Source: an uncultured delta proteobacterium (GTDB taxonomy: Bacteria > Desulfobacterota > Desulfovibrionia > Desulfovibrionales > Desulfovibrionaceae). Taken from it: DNA of 64,000 bases. The notes under the pieces were generated by a model. It had not been told where the DNA came from. It saw only the letters and a program-made list of their open reading frames with translations, and searched no databases. Numbering within the stretch: the first letter of the stretch is position 1; the number at the start of each line of letters is the position of its first letter. The stretch lies in assembly GCA_903835685.1 (NCBI GenBank), contig CAILNX010000026.1, forward strand, positions 124,001 to 188,000. Direction: 5' to 3'. Made by a program: the position numbers and the translations under genes. Below are positions 9,060 to 17,763 of this stretch, piece by piece.

Positions 9060-9202
9060 GGAGAAGATTCTTGACAAGGACGCGCGAAAGATAAAGAATG
9101 TGAGAGAATTGAAGGGATGGGCTCCGGCCCGGTCCCGGACGCGGGAAAGACCAGGCCGTGTCGGTTCAGCGAACCTTGAGCGTCCCCGGAGGAAAGGCAT
9201 TG

Positions 9203-10696
9203 ATGGACACCCCGCAACCCTGTCGTCCCATGGCCATGAAAGGGGCCTCCAAAAAGCGCCTGGCCGTGATCTTGAGCGCCGTCCTGTTGGTGGCCATCCT
9301 GGCCATCAGCCTGGGCAACTACACCGTGTCCCGGGAGGCGGTGCGCAACGAGATACTGGACAGCGGCCTGCCGCTCACCCGCGACACCATCTATTCCGAA
9401 ATCCACAGCGGAATGATGGAGCCCATTTTCATCTCCTCCCTCATGGCCCACGACACCTTTCTCAAGGACTGGTCCCTGGACGGGGAGCGGGATATCTCCC
9501 AGGTCACGAAATACCTGAAGGAAATCCGGGACCGCTACGACTATTTCTCCACCTTTTTCGTCTCGGCCCGTTCGGGAAACTATTACCACTTCAAGGGCCT
9601 GCACAAGAAGATCAGCCCTGATGACAACCACGACGTCTGGTTCTATAATTTCGTAGCCCAAAAGGTCCCCTATGCCCTGGACGTGGACACGGACGAGGCT
9701 TCGAACAACGTCCTGACCATCTTCATCAACTACCGGATGGAGGACTACCAGGGGAACCTCATCGGGGTGGCCGGGGTGGGCATCAAGCTGGACCTGATGG
9801 CCGCCCTGCTGGAAAAGACCCAGCAGAAGTACAAGCGCAAGATCTTTCTGGTGGACACCGACGGGCTGGTTCAGGTCCATGCCCAGCGCACCCTGGTCCG
9901 GCATTCCTCCATCCTGGAGATGGACGGGCTGCGCACCGTGGCCCGGGCCTTGCTGGCCTCCAAGGAGGGCACGCCCAATTTCGAGTACGAGACCGAGGGG
10001 CGGCACATCCTGCTCACCTCCCGCTACATCCCGGAACTCAACTGGTTCCTGCTGGTGGAACAGGACGAGGGCGCGGCCCTGGCCTCGGTGCGGGACACGC
10101 TTTTCCGCAGCCTGATCTTCGGTCTCCTGGCCTCGGTGGTGGTCATCAGCGTGAGCCTGTCCGTGGTCAGCCGCTACCAGCGCATCCTGGAGTTTCAGGC
10201 CACCACCGACGAGTTGACCGGGCTGTCCAACCGGCGGGATTTCCAGCGGCGCTTCGACATGGCCGTGTCCATGCACGCCCGAGGGCTTTCGGCCGTGAGC
10301 CTGGTGCTCCTGGACATCGACGGGCTTAAAAGCATCAACGACACCCTGGGCCATCTGGCCGGGGACGCGGCCATCTCCGGCGTGGGCAACATGGCCCTGA
10401 CCGTGGTCCGGCCCAGCGACATCCTGGCCCGCTGGGGCGGGGATGAGTTCGTGGCCCTGACCCTGTGCCCCTTGGACGACGCCCTGGCCGTGGCCGAACG
10501 CATCCGCGCCCTGGTGGCTGAGACGGACCTGGCCGCAGTCCATCCCGGATTTAAGGACACGGCCTTTCGTCTGTCCGTAAGCTGCGGGGTGGCCGAGTTC
10601 GCGGCCGGGGACACCCTGGACAGCCTCATCTACCGGGTGGACCAGGCCATGTACCAGGCCAAGGCCGAGGGCCGCGACCGGGTGGTGGCGGGGTAG
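9203..10696 (+). CDS. Membrane diguanylate cyclase with periplasmic Cache-type sensor
   Basis: A 497-residue protein: TM helix near residues 17-36, a periplasmic region of about 270 residues with a double-Cache look, a second TM helix near 300-325, then a GGDEF domain. The active-site motif is intact (GGDEF at residues 412-416) and is preceded by RPSD five residues upstream, the inhibitory I-site RxxD, so product feedback is expected. It makes cyclic-di-GMP from GTP. The start has GGAGGAAAG upstream; a preceding TTG is an alternative. It stands alone, convergent with the glcD-like gene. Confidence 0.9.
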   Translation: MDTPQPCRPMAMKGASKKRLAVILSAVLLVAILAISLGNYTVSREAVRNEILDSGLPLTRDTIYSEIHSGMMEPIFISSLMAHDTFLKDWSLDGERDISQVTKYLKEIRDRYDYFSTFFVSARSGNYYHFKGLHKKISPDDNHDVWFYNFVAQKVPYALDVDTDEASNNVLTIFINYRMEDYQGNLIGVAGVGIKLDLMAALLEKTQQKYKRKIFLVDTDGLVQVHAQRTLVRHSSILEMDGLRTVARALLASKEGTPNFEYETEGRHILLTSRYIPELNWFLLVEQDEGAALASVRDTLFRSLIFGLLASVVVISVSLSVVSRYQRILEFQATTDELTGLSNRRDFQRRFDMAVSMHARGLSAVSLVLLDIDGLKSINDTLGHLAGDAAISGVGNMALTVVRPSDILARWGGDEFVALTLCPLDDALAVAERIRALVAETDLAAVHPGFKDTAFRLSVSCGVAEFAAGDTLDSLIYRVDQAMYQAKAEGRDRVVAG

Positions 10697-10735
10697 GAAC
10701 CGGGGACTCCGCGCCAGACGGAGCGGAAAAGAAGC

Positions 10736-12151
10736 TTATTTTTTGAGGTCTTGGTCGCGCACGAGGGCCGAGGCCGTCCTGTCCGGCAGCACCTTGCCGG
10801 GATTCAGCACGTTGTTCGGGTCGAGCAGGGCCTTGATGCCCTGTTGCAGGGCCAGGTTGGCCGGGGAAAGCTCCAGGGGCAGGAATTTCTTCTTGGCCAG
10901 GCCCACCCCGTGCTCGCCGGAGATGGTCCCGCCCATGGCCAGGACGTCGGTCACCAGGGCGCTCGCGCATTCCTCGGCGCGCTCCCGGCCGGACTCGGCC
11001 TCGGCCGTGATGTTCACGTGGATGTTCCCGTCCCCGGCATGGCCAAAGGCGAAGATGCTTAAGGAGAAGCGCTGTCCCAACTCGGCCAGACGGTCGATCA
11101 AATCCGGGATGCGGGACAGGGGCACGGCCACGTCCTCGGGCAGGTAGACCGCTGCCTGTTCGTGGATGCGCAGGGAAATCTGGCGGCGCACGGCCCACAG
11201 GTTTTCGCGCTCCTGGCCCGAGACCGGGGGCAGGACCCGGGTGGCCCCGGCCTGGTCCATGATCCAGGCCGCGCGTTCGGCGTCCAGGGCCGCAGCCTGG
11301 GGCGAGCCGTCCAGCTCCACCAGGAGCATGGCCGCCCCGGGGCCGGTGATGGGGAAGGGCAGGAGATCGGCCACCAGGGTCAGGCAGGCCCGGTCCATGA
11401 ACTCCAGGGCGCAGGGGAAGACCCCGGCCTGGAACACCGCAGTCACGGCCCGGGTGGCCGTGGCCGGGTCCGGGAACAGGGCGGCCAGGGCCACGGCGGC
11501 CTGGGGCTTGGGGATGAGCTTCAAGGTCAGGGCGGTGATGACCGCGAGCGTCCCTTCGCTGCCCACCAGGAGCCGGGTCAGGTCCAGCCCGGCCACGCTC
11601 TTGCGCGTGCCCGCGCCGGTGCGGATGATCTCCCCGCTGGGCAGGACAGCCTGAAGGCCCAGGACATAGTCCCGGGTCACCCCGTATTTCAGGCAGGACG
11701 GGCCGCCTGCATTGGTGGCCGCGTTCCCGCCGATGGTGCTTAGGTCCATGCCCGCCGGGTCCGGGGGATAGCACAGGCCGAGCTTTTCGGCCTCCTGGCG
11801 TAAGCTCAGGGTGATGACCCCGGGCTCCACCTCGGCAATCATGTCCGCCGGGGATATGCGCAGGATGCGGCTTAAGCCCGCCAGGGACAGGACCACGCCG
11901 CCCCTGTGGGCCACGGCCCCTCCGGCCAGGCCCGAGCCCCCGCCGCGCGGGATGACCGGAAATCCGTGCTCGTTGGCCAGGATGAGGAGCCGGGACACGT
12001 CGGCCGCGTCCTGGGCCAGGAGCACGGCCTCAGGCACGCCCGCGATCCCGCTGGCGTCCGCCGCGCATTCGGCCAAAATTTGGGGAGAAAGGTCCAGGCG
12101 CTCCCCGAATTCCCGGGAGAGCAGGCTCAGAATTTCTGGCGAGAGGGCCAT
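10736..12151 (-). CDS. FAD-linked D-lactate/glycolate dehydrogenase (GlcD-like)
   Basis: A 471-residue protein of the FAD-linked oxidase family that oxidises 2-hydroxy acids to 2-oxo acids. The PCMH-type FAD domain has VIPRGGGSGLAGGAV and NAATNAGGPSC; the C-terminal FAD-oxidase domain has GHAGDGNIHVN and ISGEHGVG. No Fe-S cluster motifs are present, so electrons must pass to a partner. The ATG overlaps the stop of the ABC permease gene (TGATG) with AGGAGGAG upstream, so it is the last gene of the transporter operon. Lactate is the likely substrate, given lutABC nearby, but glycolate or 2-hydroxyglutarate cannot be excluded. Confidence 0.85.
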   Translation of the reverse strand: MALSPEILSLLSREFGERLDLSPQILAECAADASGIAGVPEAVLLAQDAADVSRLLILANEHGFPVIPRGGGSGLAGGAVAHRGGVVLSLAGLSRILRISPADMIAEVEPGVITLSLRQEAEKLGLCYPPDPAGMDLSTIGGNAATNAGGPSCLKYGVTRDYVLGLQAVLPSGEIIRTGAGTRKSVAGLDLTRLLVGSEGTLAVITALTLKLIPKPQAAVALAALFPDPATATRAVTAVFQAGVFPCALEFMDRACLTLVADLLPFPITGPGAAMLLVELDGSPQAAALDAERAAWIMDQAGATRVLPPVSGQERENLWAVRRQISLRIHEQAAVYLPEDVAVPLSRIPDLIDRLAELGQRFSLSIFAFGHAGDGNIHVNITAEAESGRERAEECASALVTDVLAMGGTISGEHGVGLAKKKFLPLELSPANLALQQGIKALLDPNNVLNPGKVLPDRTASALVRDQDLKK

Positions 12152-12843
12152 CACTCCTCCTGATACTCGAAGCCGGGGATGCTGAAGCGGCGCTCGGCCC
12201 AGCGCAGGGCCAGGGTGGCCACGGTGACCAGGGCCAGGTAGTACAGCCCGACCACCAGGTAGGTCTCGGTGTTCTTGAAGGTGGCCTTGGCGATGCCCCG
12301 GCCGATGCCGGTCAGCTCATTGACCGTGATGATGGAGGCCAGGGAGGAGTATTTGATGAGGTAGATGATCTCGTTGCCGCACCCGGGAAAGGCCCGGCGG
12401 ATGGCCTGGGGCAGGACGATGCGGGTCACGGCCTGGAAGGCGGTCATGCCCAGGGCCTGGGCGGCCTTGAGCTGGCCCTTGCGGATGGAGAGCAGGCCGC
12501 CGCGCACGTATTCGGACTGGTAGGCCCCACTGCACAGGGAAAAGCCCAGGACGCAGGCCGCAAAGGGCGAGAGCACCAGGGCGAACTCCCCGACATGGAC
12601 GTAGGGCAGGGCGAAATACCAGAAATAGAGCTGGACCACCAGGGGCGTGCCCCGGAACAGGGACACGTAGGTGTCGGTCAAGCGCCGGACGAGCGGGCTG
12701 CCGTAGACCCGCAAGGCCCCGGCGGTCAGCCCGATGAGCACCCCGAAAAAGGCCGAGGGCAGGATGAGCTCCAGGCTGGCGACGAGCCCCTGATTGAGGG
12801 CCGGGGCCACCTCGGTGAGCACGAAGTCCACAAACTCGGTCAT
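12151..12843 (-). CDS. ABC transporter permease, polar amino acid (HisM/GlnP) family
   Basis: A 230-residue membrane protein with about five TM helices and the permease loop ALGMTAFQAVTRIVLPQA, the EAA motif that contacts the ATPase. It shares its family with the other permease in the operon, and the two probably form a heterodimeric channel. It overlaps the ATPase gene by four bases (ATGA) and is overlapped by the dehydrogenase start. The substrate cannot be read from the permease. Confidence 0.88.
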   Translation of the reverse strand: MTEFVDFVLTEVAPALNQGLVASLELILPSAFFGVLIGLTAGALRVYGSPLVRRLTDTYVSLFRGTPLVVQLYFWYFALPYVHVGEFALVLSPFAACVLGFSLCSGAYQSEYVRGGLLSIRKGQLKAAQALGMTAFQAVTRIVLPQAIRRAFPGCGNEIIYLIKYSSLASIITVNELTGIGRGIAKATFKNTETYLVVGLYYLALVTVATLALRWAERRFSIPGFEYQEE

Positions 12844-13604
12844 TCGCCCATCTCGCAGGTCAGCTCGCTGATCTTGGCCGAAAAGGCCCGGGTACGGGAT
12901 TCCGAGCCCTTGGCCAGGAGGTCGGCCGGGGAGCCGTGCTCCACGATGACCCCGTGGTCCATGAACAGGAATTCATCGGCCAGGGAGGCGGCGAACCCGA
13001 TCTGGTGGGTGGCCATGATCATGGGCATGCCCAAGGTGGCCAGGTCCCGGATCACGGCCAGGACCTCGCCAATGAGTTCGGGGTCGAGCGCGCTGGTGGG
13101 CTCGTCCAGGAGCATGACCTTGGGGTCCATGGCCAGGGCCCGGGCCACGGAGACCCGCTGCTTCTGCCCGCCCGAGAGCTGGGCCGGATAGTGCCCGGCC
13201 CGGGATTGTAAGCCCACCCGGGTCAGTTCGGCCATGGCCCGCTCCGTGGCCTGGGCCTTGGAGAAGCCGCGCACCAGGCCTAAGGCCACGCGTACGTTGT
13301 CCAGGGCGCTCAAATGCTCGAAGAGGTTGAAATCCTGGAAGATCATGCCCACCTGGCGGCGGAAGGAGCGCAGGTTCTGTTTGCTGGCCGGGTTCAATCG
13401 CTCGCCCTCCAGATAGACCTGGCCCGAATCCGGGGGGATCAGGTGGTTGATGCACTGCAAGAGTGTGCTCTTGCCCCCGCCCGAGGGGCCGATGAGCACC
13501 TTCAAATTTCCCGGGAACAGCTCCAGGGACACCCCTTTCAGGATGGGCTGGCCGCCAAAGGCCTTGGTGATGTGCTCCACGCGGAGCACGGCGAAATCGG
13601 ACAT
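12840..13604 (-). CDS. ABC transporter ATP-binding protein, polar amino acid (GlnQ/HisP) family
   Basis: A 254-residue ATPase with Walker A GPSGGGKST, the signature LSGGQKQR, Walker B VMLLDEPTSALDPE and the switch His in MATHQ. It powers the importer encoded around it. It starts one base after the upstream permease stop and overlaps the downstream permease by four bases, which indicates tight coupling in one transcript. Confidence 0.92.
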   Translation of the reverse strand: MSDFAVLRVEHITKAFGGQPILKGVSLELFPGNLKVLIGPSGGGKSTLLQCINHLIPPDSGQVYLEGERLNPASKQNLRSFRRQVGMIFQDFNLFEHLSALDNVRVALGLVRGFSKAQATERAMAELTRVGLQSRAGHYPAQLSGGQKQRVSVARALAMDPKVMLLDEPTSALDPELIGEVLAVIRDLATLGMPMIMATHQIGFAASLADEFLFMDHGVIVEHGSPADLLAKGSESRTRAFSAKISELTCEMGE

Positions 13605-13605
13605 G

Positions 13606-14313
13606 TCAGATGGACCCCTGCTGGGTGTAGCCCTTGATGCGCACTCTGTCCTCCACGACCCGCATGGCCTTTAAGCCGATCCAGGTCAGGGCGAAAAATA
13701 TGATCCCGGCCACCAGGGAGAGGGGCAGGGGCTGGTGGGTGGCCGAGGCCACGGCCCGGGTCCGGGACATGATCTCCATGACCCCGATGACAAAGGCCAG
13801 GGCCGAATCCTTGAGCAGGATGGAGTATTCGTTGGACCAGGCCGGGATGGCCAGGCGCAGGGCCTGGGGCAGAATGATCCGCCAGATGGCCGTGGTCGGG
13901 CTCATGCCCAGGGCCAGGGCGGCCTTGAGCTGTCCCGAAGGGAGGCTTGCGATGGCCCCTTTAAATATCTGGCACTGGTAGGCCGCGCTGGTCAGGCCCA
14001 GGACCAGGATGGCGGCCAGAAAGGCGCTGTCCAGGTGCAGGAAGGACAGGCCCGGCAGGCTGGACAGCCAGGCCAGGATGCCGAAATAAAAGAGATACAT
14101 CTGCACCAGGATAGGCACGCCCCGGAAAAGCCAGACGTAGAGCTTGACCAGGGTGCGGGTGGTCCGGCCGCCGTAGACCCGGCCCACGGCCAGGGGAACC
14201 CCCAGGACAAAGCCCACGGCCAAGGCCCCCAGGATGAGCCCCAGGGTGGCCGGGAGACCGCCCAGGATATAGGGCAGGGATTCGAGGGCGCTGTGCAGTT
14301 CCTGAATGTCCAT
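13606..14313 (-). CDS. ABC transporter permease, polar amino acid family (first permease)
   Basis: A 235-residue membrane protein with the same HisM-type architecture as its partner, including the EAA loop ALGMSPTTAIWRIILPQA. It lies 76 bases downstream of the binding-protein gene, with a hairpin in the gap. The short N-terminus and TM spacing match the family's usual length. Confidence 0.88.
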   Translation of the reverse strand: MDIQELHSALESLPYILGGLPATLGLILGALAVGFVLGVPLAVGRVYGGRTTRTLVKLYVWLFRGVPILVQMYLFYFGILAWLSSLPGLSFLHLDSAFLAAILVLGLTSAAYQCQIFKGAIASLPSGQLKAALALGMSPTTAIWRIILPQALRLAIPAWSNEYSILLKDSALAFVIGVMEIMSRTRAVASATHQPLPLSLVAGIIFFALTWIGLKAMRVVEDRVRIKGYTQQGSI

Positions 14314-14329
14314 GGAGGCCTTTTCACGA

Positions 14330-14369
14330 AAAAGCCGAAAGGCCCGGGGAGCGCCCGGAACCTTTCGGC
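14330..14369 (-). terminator. Intra-operon terminator/attenuator after the binding-protein gene
   Basis: On the minus strand GCCGAAAGG (14369-14361) pairs with CCTTTCGGC (14342-14334) and is followed by TTTTT. A partial terminator here would give more binding protein than membrane components, a common arrangement in ABC importers; a protective 3' hairpin would look the same. Confidence 0.75.
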
Positions 14370-14389
14370 CGTGTTGCCAGGGGAGACCC

Positions 14390-15142
14390 CTATTTCACGT
14401 CGTACTTCTTCTTGAGTTCCGCCCAGTGGGGGTCCTTCATGAGCATTTCCAGGCCCTTGTTCAACTTGTCCAGCAGCTCCTTGTCTTCCTTGCGCACGGC
14501 GTAGCCGTACACCTCGGGCGGAGCGTCAAAGGTGCCAGCCACCTTGAAGGGCTTCTTGATCATCTCGGCGGCAATGGTGCTGTCCATGCCCGAGGCCACG
14601 ATGCGGCCGTTGGCCACGTCTTCCATGGACAGGTCCGTGGAGTCGTACAGGGCCAGTTCGAACTTGTACTCGGGCTTCTTGACCAGCTCCTCCAGGAGCT
14701 TGTTGGTCACGGTGCCGCGCTGCACGCCGATCTTCTTGCCCGAGGTGAGCAGATCCTTGAAGGGCGTGGCCATGTCCTTCTTGACCACCAGGACCTGGGT
14801 GACTTCGAAATAGGGGATGGTGAAGTTCACGATCTTGGCCCGTTCGGCCGTGGCGCTCATGCCCGAGGCGATGAGGTCGATCTTCTTGGAGGTCAGGGCC
14901 GGGATGATGCCGTCCCAGTCCATGGGCTGGTGTTTGACCTTAAATCCCATCTTCTGGGCGATCCAGTCCACGGCCTCGACATCCAGACCGGCGGGCTTGC
15001 CGTCCTTGCCCACGAAGCCAAAGGGCGGGAACCCGAAGTCGATGCCGTTCACGTAGACCTTCTCTTCGGCCTGGGCCACGCCGCCCAGGACCATGAACAA
15101 GGCGGCCAGGAAAAACGACAGCAGAATGGATTTTTTGAACAT
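14390..15142 (-). CDS. Periplasmic amino-acid-type substrate-binding protein (SBP_bac_3)
   Basis: A 250-residue protein with a Sec signal peptide (MFKKSILLSFFLAALFM, cleavage near AQA-EE) and the two-lobed family-3 binding fold (GFPPFGFVGKDGKPAGLDVE near the start of the mature chain; SGMSATAERAKIVNFT in the middle). It should capture a small amino-acid-like solute and feed the permease pair. The start at MFKK has AGAGGAG nine bases upstream; ten more codons are open before it without a ribosome site. The ligand is unknown; the operon's dehydrogenase raises the chance of a hydroxy- or oxo-acid. Confidence 0.88.
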   Translation of the reverse strand: MFKKSILLSFFLAALFMVLGGVAQAEEKVYVNGIDFGFPPFGFVGKDGKPAGLDVEAVDWIAQKMGFKVKHQPMDWDGIIPALTSKKIDLIASGMSATAERAKIVNFTIPYFEVTQVLVVKKDMATPFKDLLTSGKKIGVQRGTVTNKLLEELVKKPEYKFELALYDSTDLSMEDVANGRIVASGMDSTIAAEMIKKPFKVAGTFDAPPEVYGYAVRKEDKELLDKLNKGLEMLMKDPHWAELKKKYDVK

Positions 15143-15550
15143 GGGGTGTTTTCTCCTCTTGAGGTTGTCCAATCCAGCAGAACCTCTTGTCGCCGCAAGC
15201 CTCGGGCGTCATGCGCCAGGGCCGAGAGAAGCTAGCAAACTCCGGGGGGGGACGCAAGGACGGCGAGGGTTGCTGCGGCCATTGTGGTGATCAGCGAGGC
15301 GGATCGGATTGAGACATTGCGGGAGGAACCGAGGCTGGAACGCCCGGGGAAACACGTGGCGCGTCCTGGCCGCCCGGGGTCTCCTGGGACTGAGATATTT
15401 TACCCTGGCTTTTCAGGACGGGCAGAGGTAAATTTCGCGGCCTCGGGGCTTTCCGGGCCTACTCCCAAGAAGAAAGATAATAATAAGGTTTCCTTTGTCT
15501 TGTATATGTTCCGACCACCTGTCCTTTGCGAGGCCCCCACGTTCCCGATC
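15143..15550. other. Divergent intergenic region between the ABC operon and lutABC
   Basis: About 408 bases without a gene. It must hold both promoters, yet I see no strong -35/-10 pair; a TATATG with an extended TG (15501-15508) just before lutA is the best -10 candidate. One AT-rich palindrome (15466-15502) lies on the lutA side. Confidence 0.5.
15466..15502. repeat. AT-rich imperfect palindrome (copy 1), upstream of lutA
   Basis: CAAGAAGAAAG (15466-15476) and CTTTGTCTTG (15493-15502) are imperfect inverted repeats around an AT-only-rich centre. It resembles the palindromes at 17822, 18604, 19978, 46240 and 52418. Possible operator or promoter-proximal element; function unknown. Confidence 0.5.
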
Positions 15551-16360
15551 ATGAACATCACCGACACAGTCCACCTCTTTGTGCCCTGCCTGGTCCGGGA
15601 CGCGCTTCCGGGCATCGGGCGGGCCACCCTGGCTCTGCTCCGGTCCCTGGGCCTGGGCGTGATGGTCCCCAAGGACCAGACCTGCTGCGGCCAGCTTCTG
15701 TATAAACAGGGCCAGGGCCAAGGACAGAATCGGGACGGCCGTTTGGCCCCGGTGGCCCGGCGGTTCATGGATATTTTCGGGCAGGCCCGGGCCGTGGTGG
15801 CCCCGTCGTCCTCGTGCGTGGCCATGGTCCGGGCCTATCCCGGGCTGTTCGCCCCGGGCTCGGCCGACCAAGCCCGGGCCATGGACCTGGCGGCCAAGAC
15901 CTTCGAGCTTTCGGAATTTCTGGTCAACGTGCTTGGGGTCACGGATCTGGGCGCGGCCCTGGGCCTGACCTTGAACACGATCGTCATCTACCACGGCTCC
16001 TGCCAGGCCGAGCAGGCCCTGGGCCTTGTCGAGTCCCCGCGCCGCCTTCTGGCCGGGGTGCGGGGGCTGACCGTGCTGGAGCCGTCCCGGGCCTCCTGCT
16101 GCGGATTCGGCGGCGGGTTCAGCCTGGCCTTCCCGGATATCTCCCGGGCCATCCTGGAGGACAAGACCGCTGATTTTCTGGCTCTCGGGGCCGAGGTCGT
16201 GGTGGGCCTGGAGCCGAGCTGCCTGGCCCATATGGACGGGTATTTCCGCAAGCAGGGGCTCCCGTTGCGGGCCGTGCACCTGGCCGAGTTGCTGATGCAG
16301 GGCCTGGAATCCTCCGCAGGGTCCGACCGCCTGAATTCTGGCCCGGGAGTGCGGCCATGA
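15551..16360 (+). CDS. lutA: LutA-like Fe-S (CCG-domain) subunit of lactate oxidation complex
   Basis: A 269-residue protein with two cysteine-rich CCG domains: FVPCLVRDALP...DQTCCGQ in the first half and YHGSCQAEQ...SCCGFGGGFS in the second, typical of LutA/YkgE and heterodisulfide-reductase-like subunits. With LutB and LutC it oxidises lactate to pyruvate, passing electrons to the membrane. The start MNITDTVHLFVPC matches the family's short N-terminus; an upstream ATG at 15506 would add 15 residues. It overlaps lutB by four bases. Confidence 0.88.
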   Translation: MNITDTVHLFVPCLVRDALPGIGRATLALLRSLGLGVMVPKDQTCCGQLLYKQGQGQGQNRDGRLAPVARRFMDIFGQARAVVAPSSSCVAMVRAYPGLFAPGSADQARAMDLAAKTFELSEFLVNVLGVTDLGAALGLTLNTIVIYHGSCQAEQALGLVESPRRLLAGVRGLTVLEPSRASCCGFGGGFSLAFPDISRAILEDKTADFLALGAEVVVGLEPSCLAHMDGYFRKQGLPLRAVHLAELLMQGLESSAGSDRLNSGPGVRP

Positions 16361-17763
16361 GCGCCAGGCCGGGTCGTTTTTCCGAGCAGGCCTCCCGGGC
16401 CGTGGCCAACCCGGGCCTGCGCGCGGTCATGCGCCGGGCCGTGGCCCATCTGGCCGGGCTGAGGGCCAAGGCCCTGGCCGCCATGCCGGACGTGGAGGCC
16501 CGCCGGGACCGGGCCGCCGCCGTGCGCCAGCGTACCCTGGACAACCTGCCGGACCTCCTGGAAAGGCTGGAAGAGACCCTGACCCGGGCCGGGGTCCAGG
16601 TCCACTACGCCCTGGACGCGGCCGAGGCCAACGCCTTCATCGGGGGCCTGGCCCTGGACCGGGGCGTGACCCGGGTGGTCAAGGGTAAGTCCATGGTCAC
16701 CGAGGAGTTGGGCTTGAACGCCTATTTGCAGGGCCTGGGCGTCGAGGTCTTCGAGACCGATCTGGGCGAGTACATCGTGCAACTGGCCGGGCAGCCGCCC
16801 TCCCACATCATTTCCCCGGCCCTGCACCTCTCCCGGGCGGAGATCGCCGACCTCTTCGCCCGCAAGCTGGGCCAGGGCGGGGAGACCGCCTCGGAACTGA
16901 CCCAGGTGGCCCGCCGGGAGTTGCGGGAGAAATTCGTCACCGCTGGCATGGGCGTCACCGGGGTCAACGTGGCCGTGGCCGCGAGCGGGACCCTGGTCCT
17001 GGTGGAGAACGAGGGCAACATCCGTTTGTCCACGGCCTGCCCGGACATCCATGTGGCGGTCATGACCTTGGAGAAGGTCGTGGGGAATTTCGCGGACCTG
17101 GCCGACATCCTGGACGTGCTCCCGCCATTCGCCACGGGCCAGACCATGCCCGGGAGCCTGTCCCTGTTCTTTGGCCCGAGACGGCTCGGCGAGTCTGACG
17201 GCCCCCGGGAGGTCCATCTGGTCATTCTGGACAACGGCCGCAGCCGCGTCCTGGCCGACCCGGTCCTGGCCCAGATTCTGCGCTGCATCCGCTGCGGGGC
17301 CTGCCTGAACGTCTGTCCGGTGTACGCGGCTGTGGGCGGGCACGCTTACGGCTCCACCTATCCTGGCCCCATGGGTGCGGTGCTGGCCGGGGCCCTGGAG
17401 CCCCTGGACTCGTCCGTGCCTCTGGCCTTCGCCTGCACCATGTGCGGGGCCTGCGCCCAGGCCTGCCCGGTGCGCATCGACCATCCGGCCGTGCTCCTGG
17501 AACTGCGGCGGCGCGCGACAGCGGCCGGGCTGGCCCCCTTGCCCGAGGTCCTGGCCTGGGCCTACGCCTTTGCCCTGCGCCATCCGGCGGCCTATCGGGC
17601 GGCCGTGGGGCTTCTGCGCGGCCTGGACCCGGAATTGACGCGGGTGGCGGCCATGCCGGGCCTGGAAGGGCTGGCCGCCTACCTGGGGCAGCGGGAAGGG
17701 CTGGGGCTCAAGCCGCCCTTTGCGTCGGAAGATGAAAAGAAGGAAAATGGAGGTGGGAAATGA
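16357..17763 (+). CDS. lutB: LutB-like iron-sulfur protein of lactate oxidation
   Basis: A 468-residue protein: an N-terminal LUD domain (KGKSMVTEELGLN, GVTGVNVAVAASGTLVL) and a C-terminal pair of [4Fe-4S] motifs, CIRCGACLNVCPVY from Cys310 and CTMCGACAQACPV from Cys360. This is the core electron-transfer subunit of the LutABC complex. It overlaps lutA (ATGA) and lutC (ATGA), so the three are translationally coupled. Length and domain order match LutB/YkgF. Confidence 0.92.
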   Translation: MSARPGRFSEQASRAVANPGLRAVMRRAVAHLAGLRAKALAAMPDVEARRDRAAAVRQRTLDNLPDLLERLEETLTRAGVQVHYALDAAEANAFIGGLALDRGVTRVVKGKSMVTEELGLNAYLQGLGVEVFETDLGEYIVQLAGQPPSHIISPALHLSRAEIADLFARKLGQGGETASELTQVARRELREKFVTAGMGVTGVNVAVAASGTLVLVENEGNIRLSTACPDIHVAVMTLEKVVGNFADLADILDVLPPFATGQTMPGSLSLFFGPRRLGESDGPREVHLVILDNGRSRVLADPVLAQILRCIRCGACLNVCPVYAAVGGHAYGSTYPGPMGAVLAGALEPLDSSVPLAFACTMCGACAQACPVRIDHPAVLLELRRRATAAGLAPLPEVLAWAYAFALRHPAAYRAAVGLLRGLDPELTRVAAMPGLEGLAAYLGQREGLGLKPPFASEDEKKENGGGK

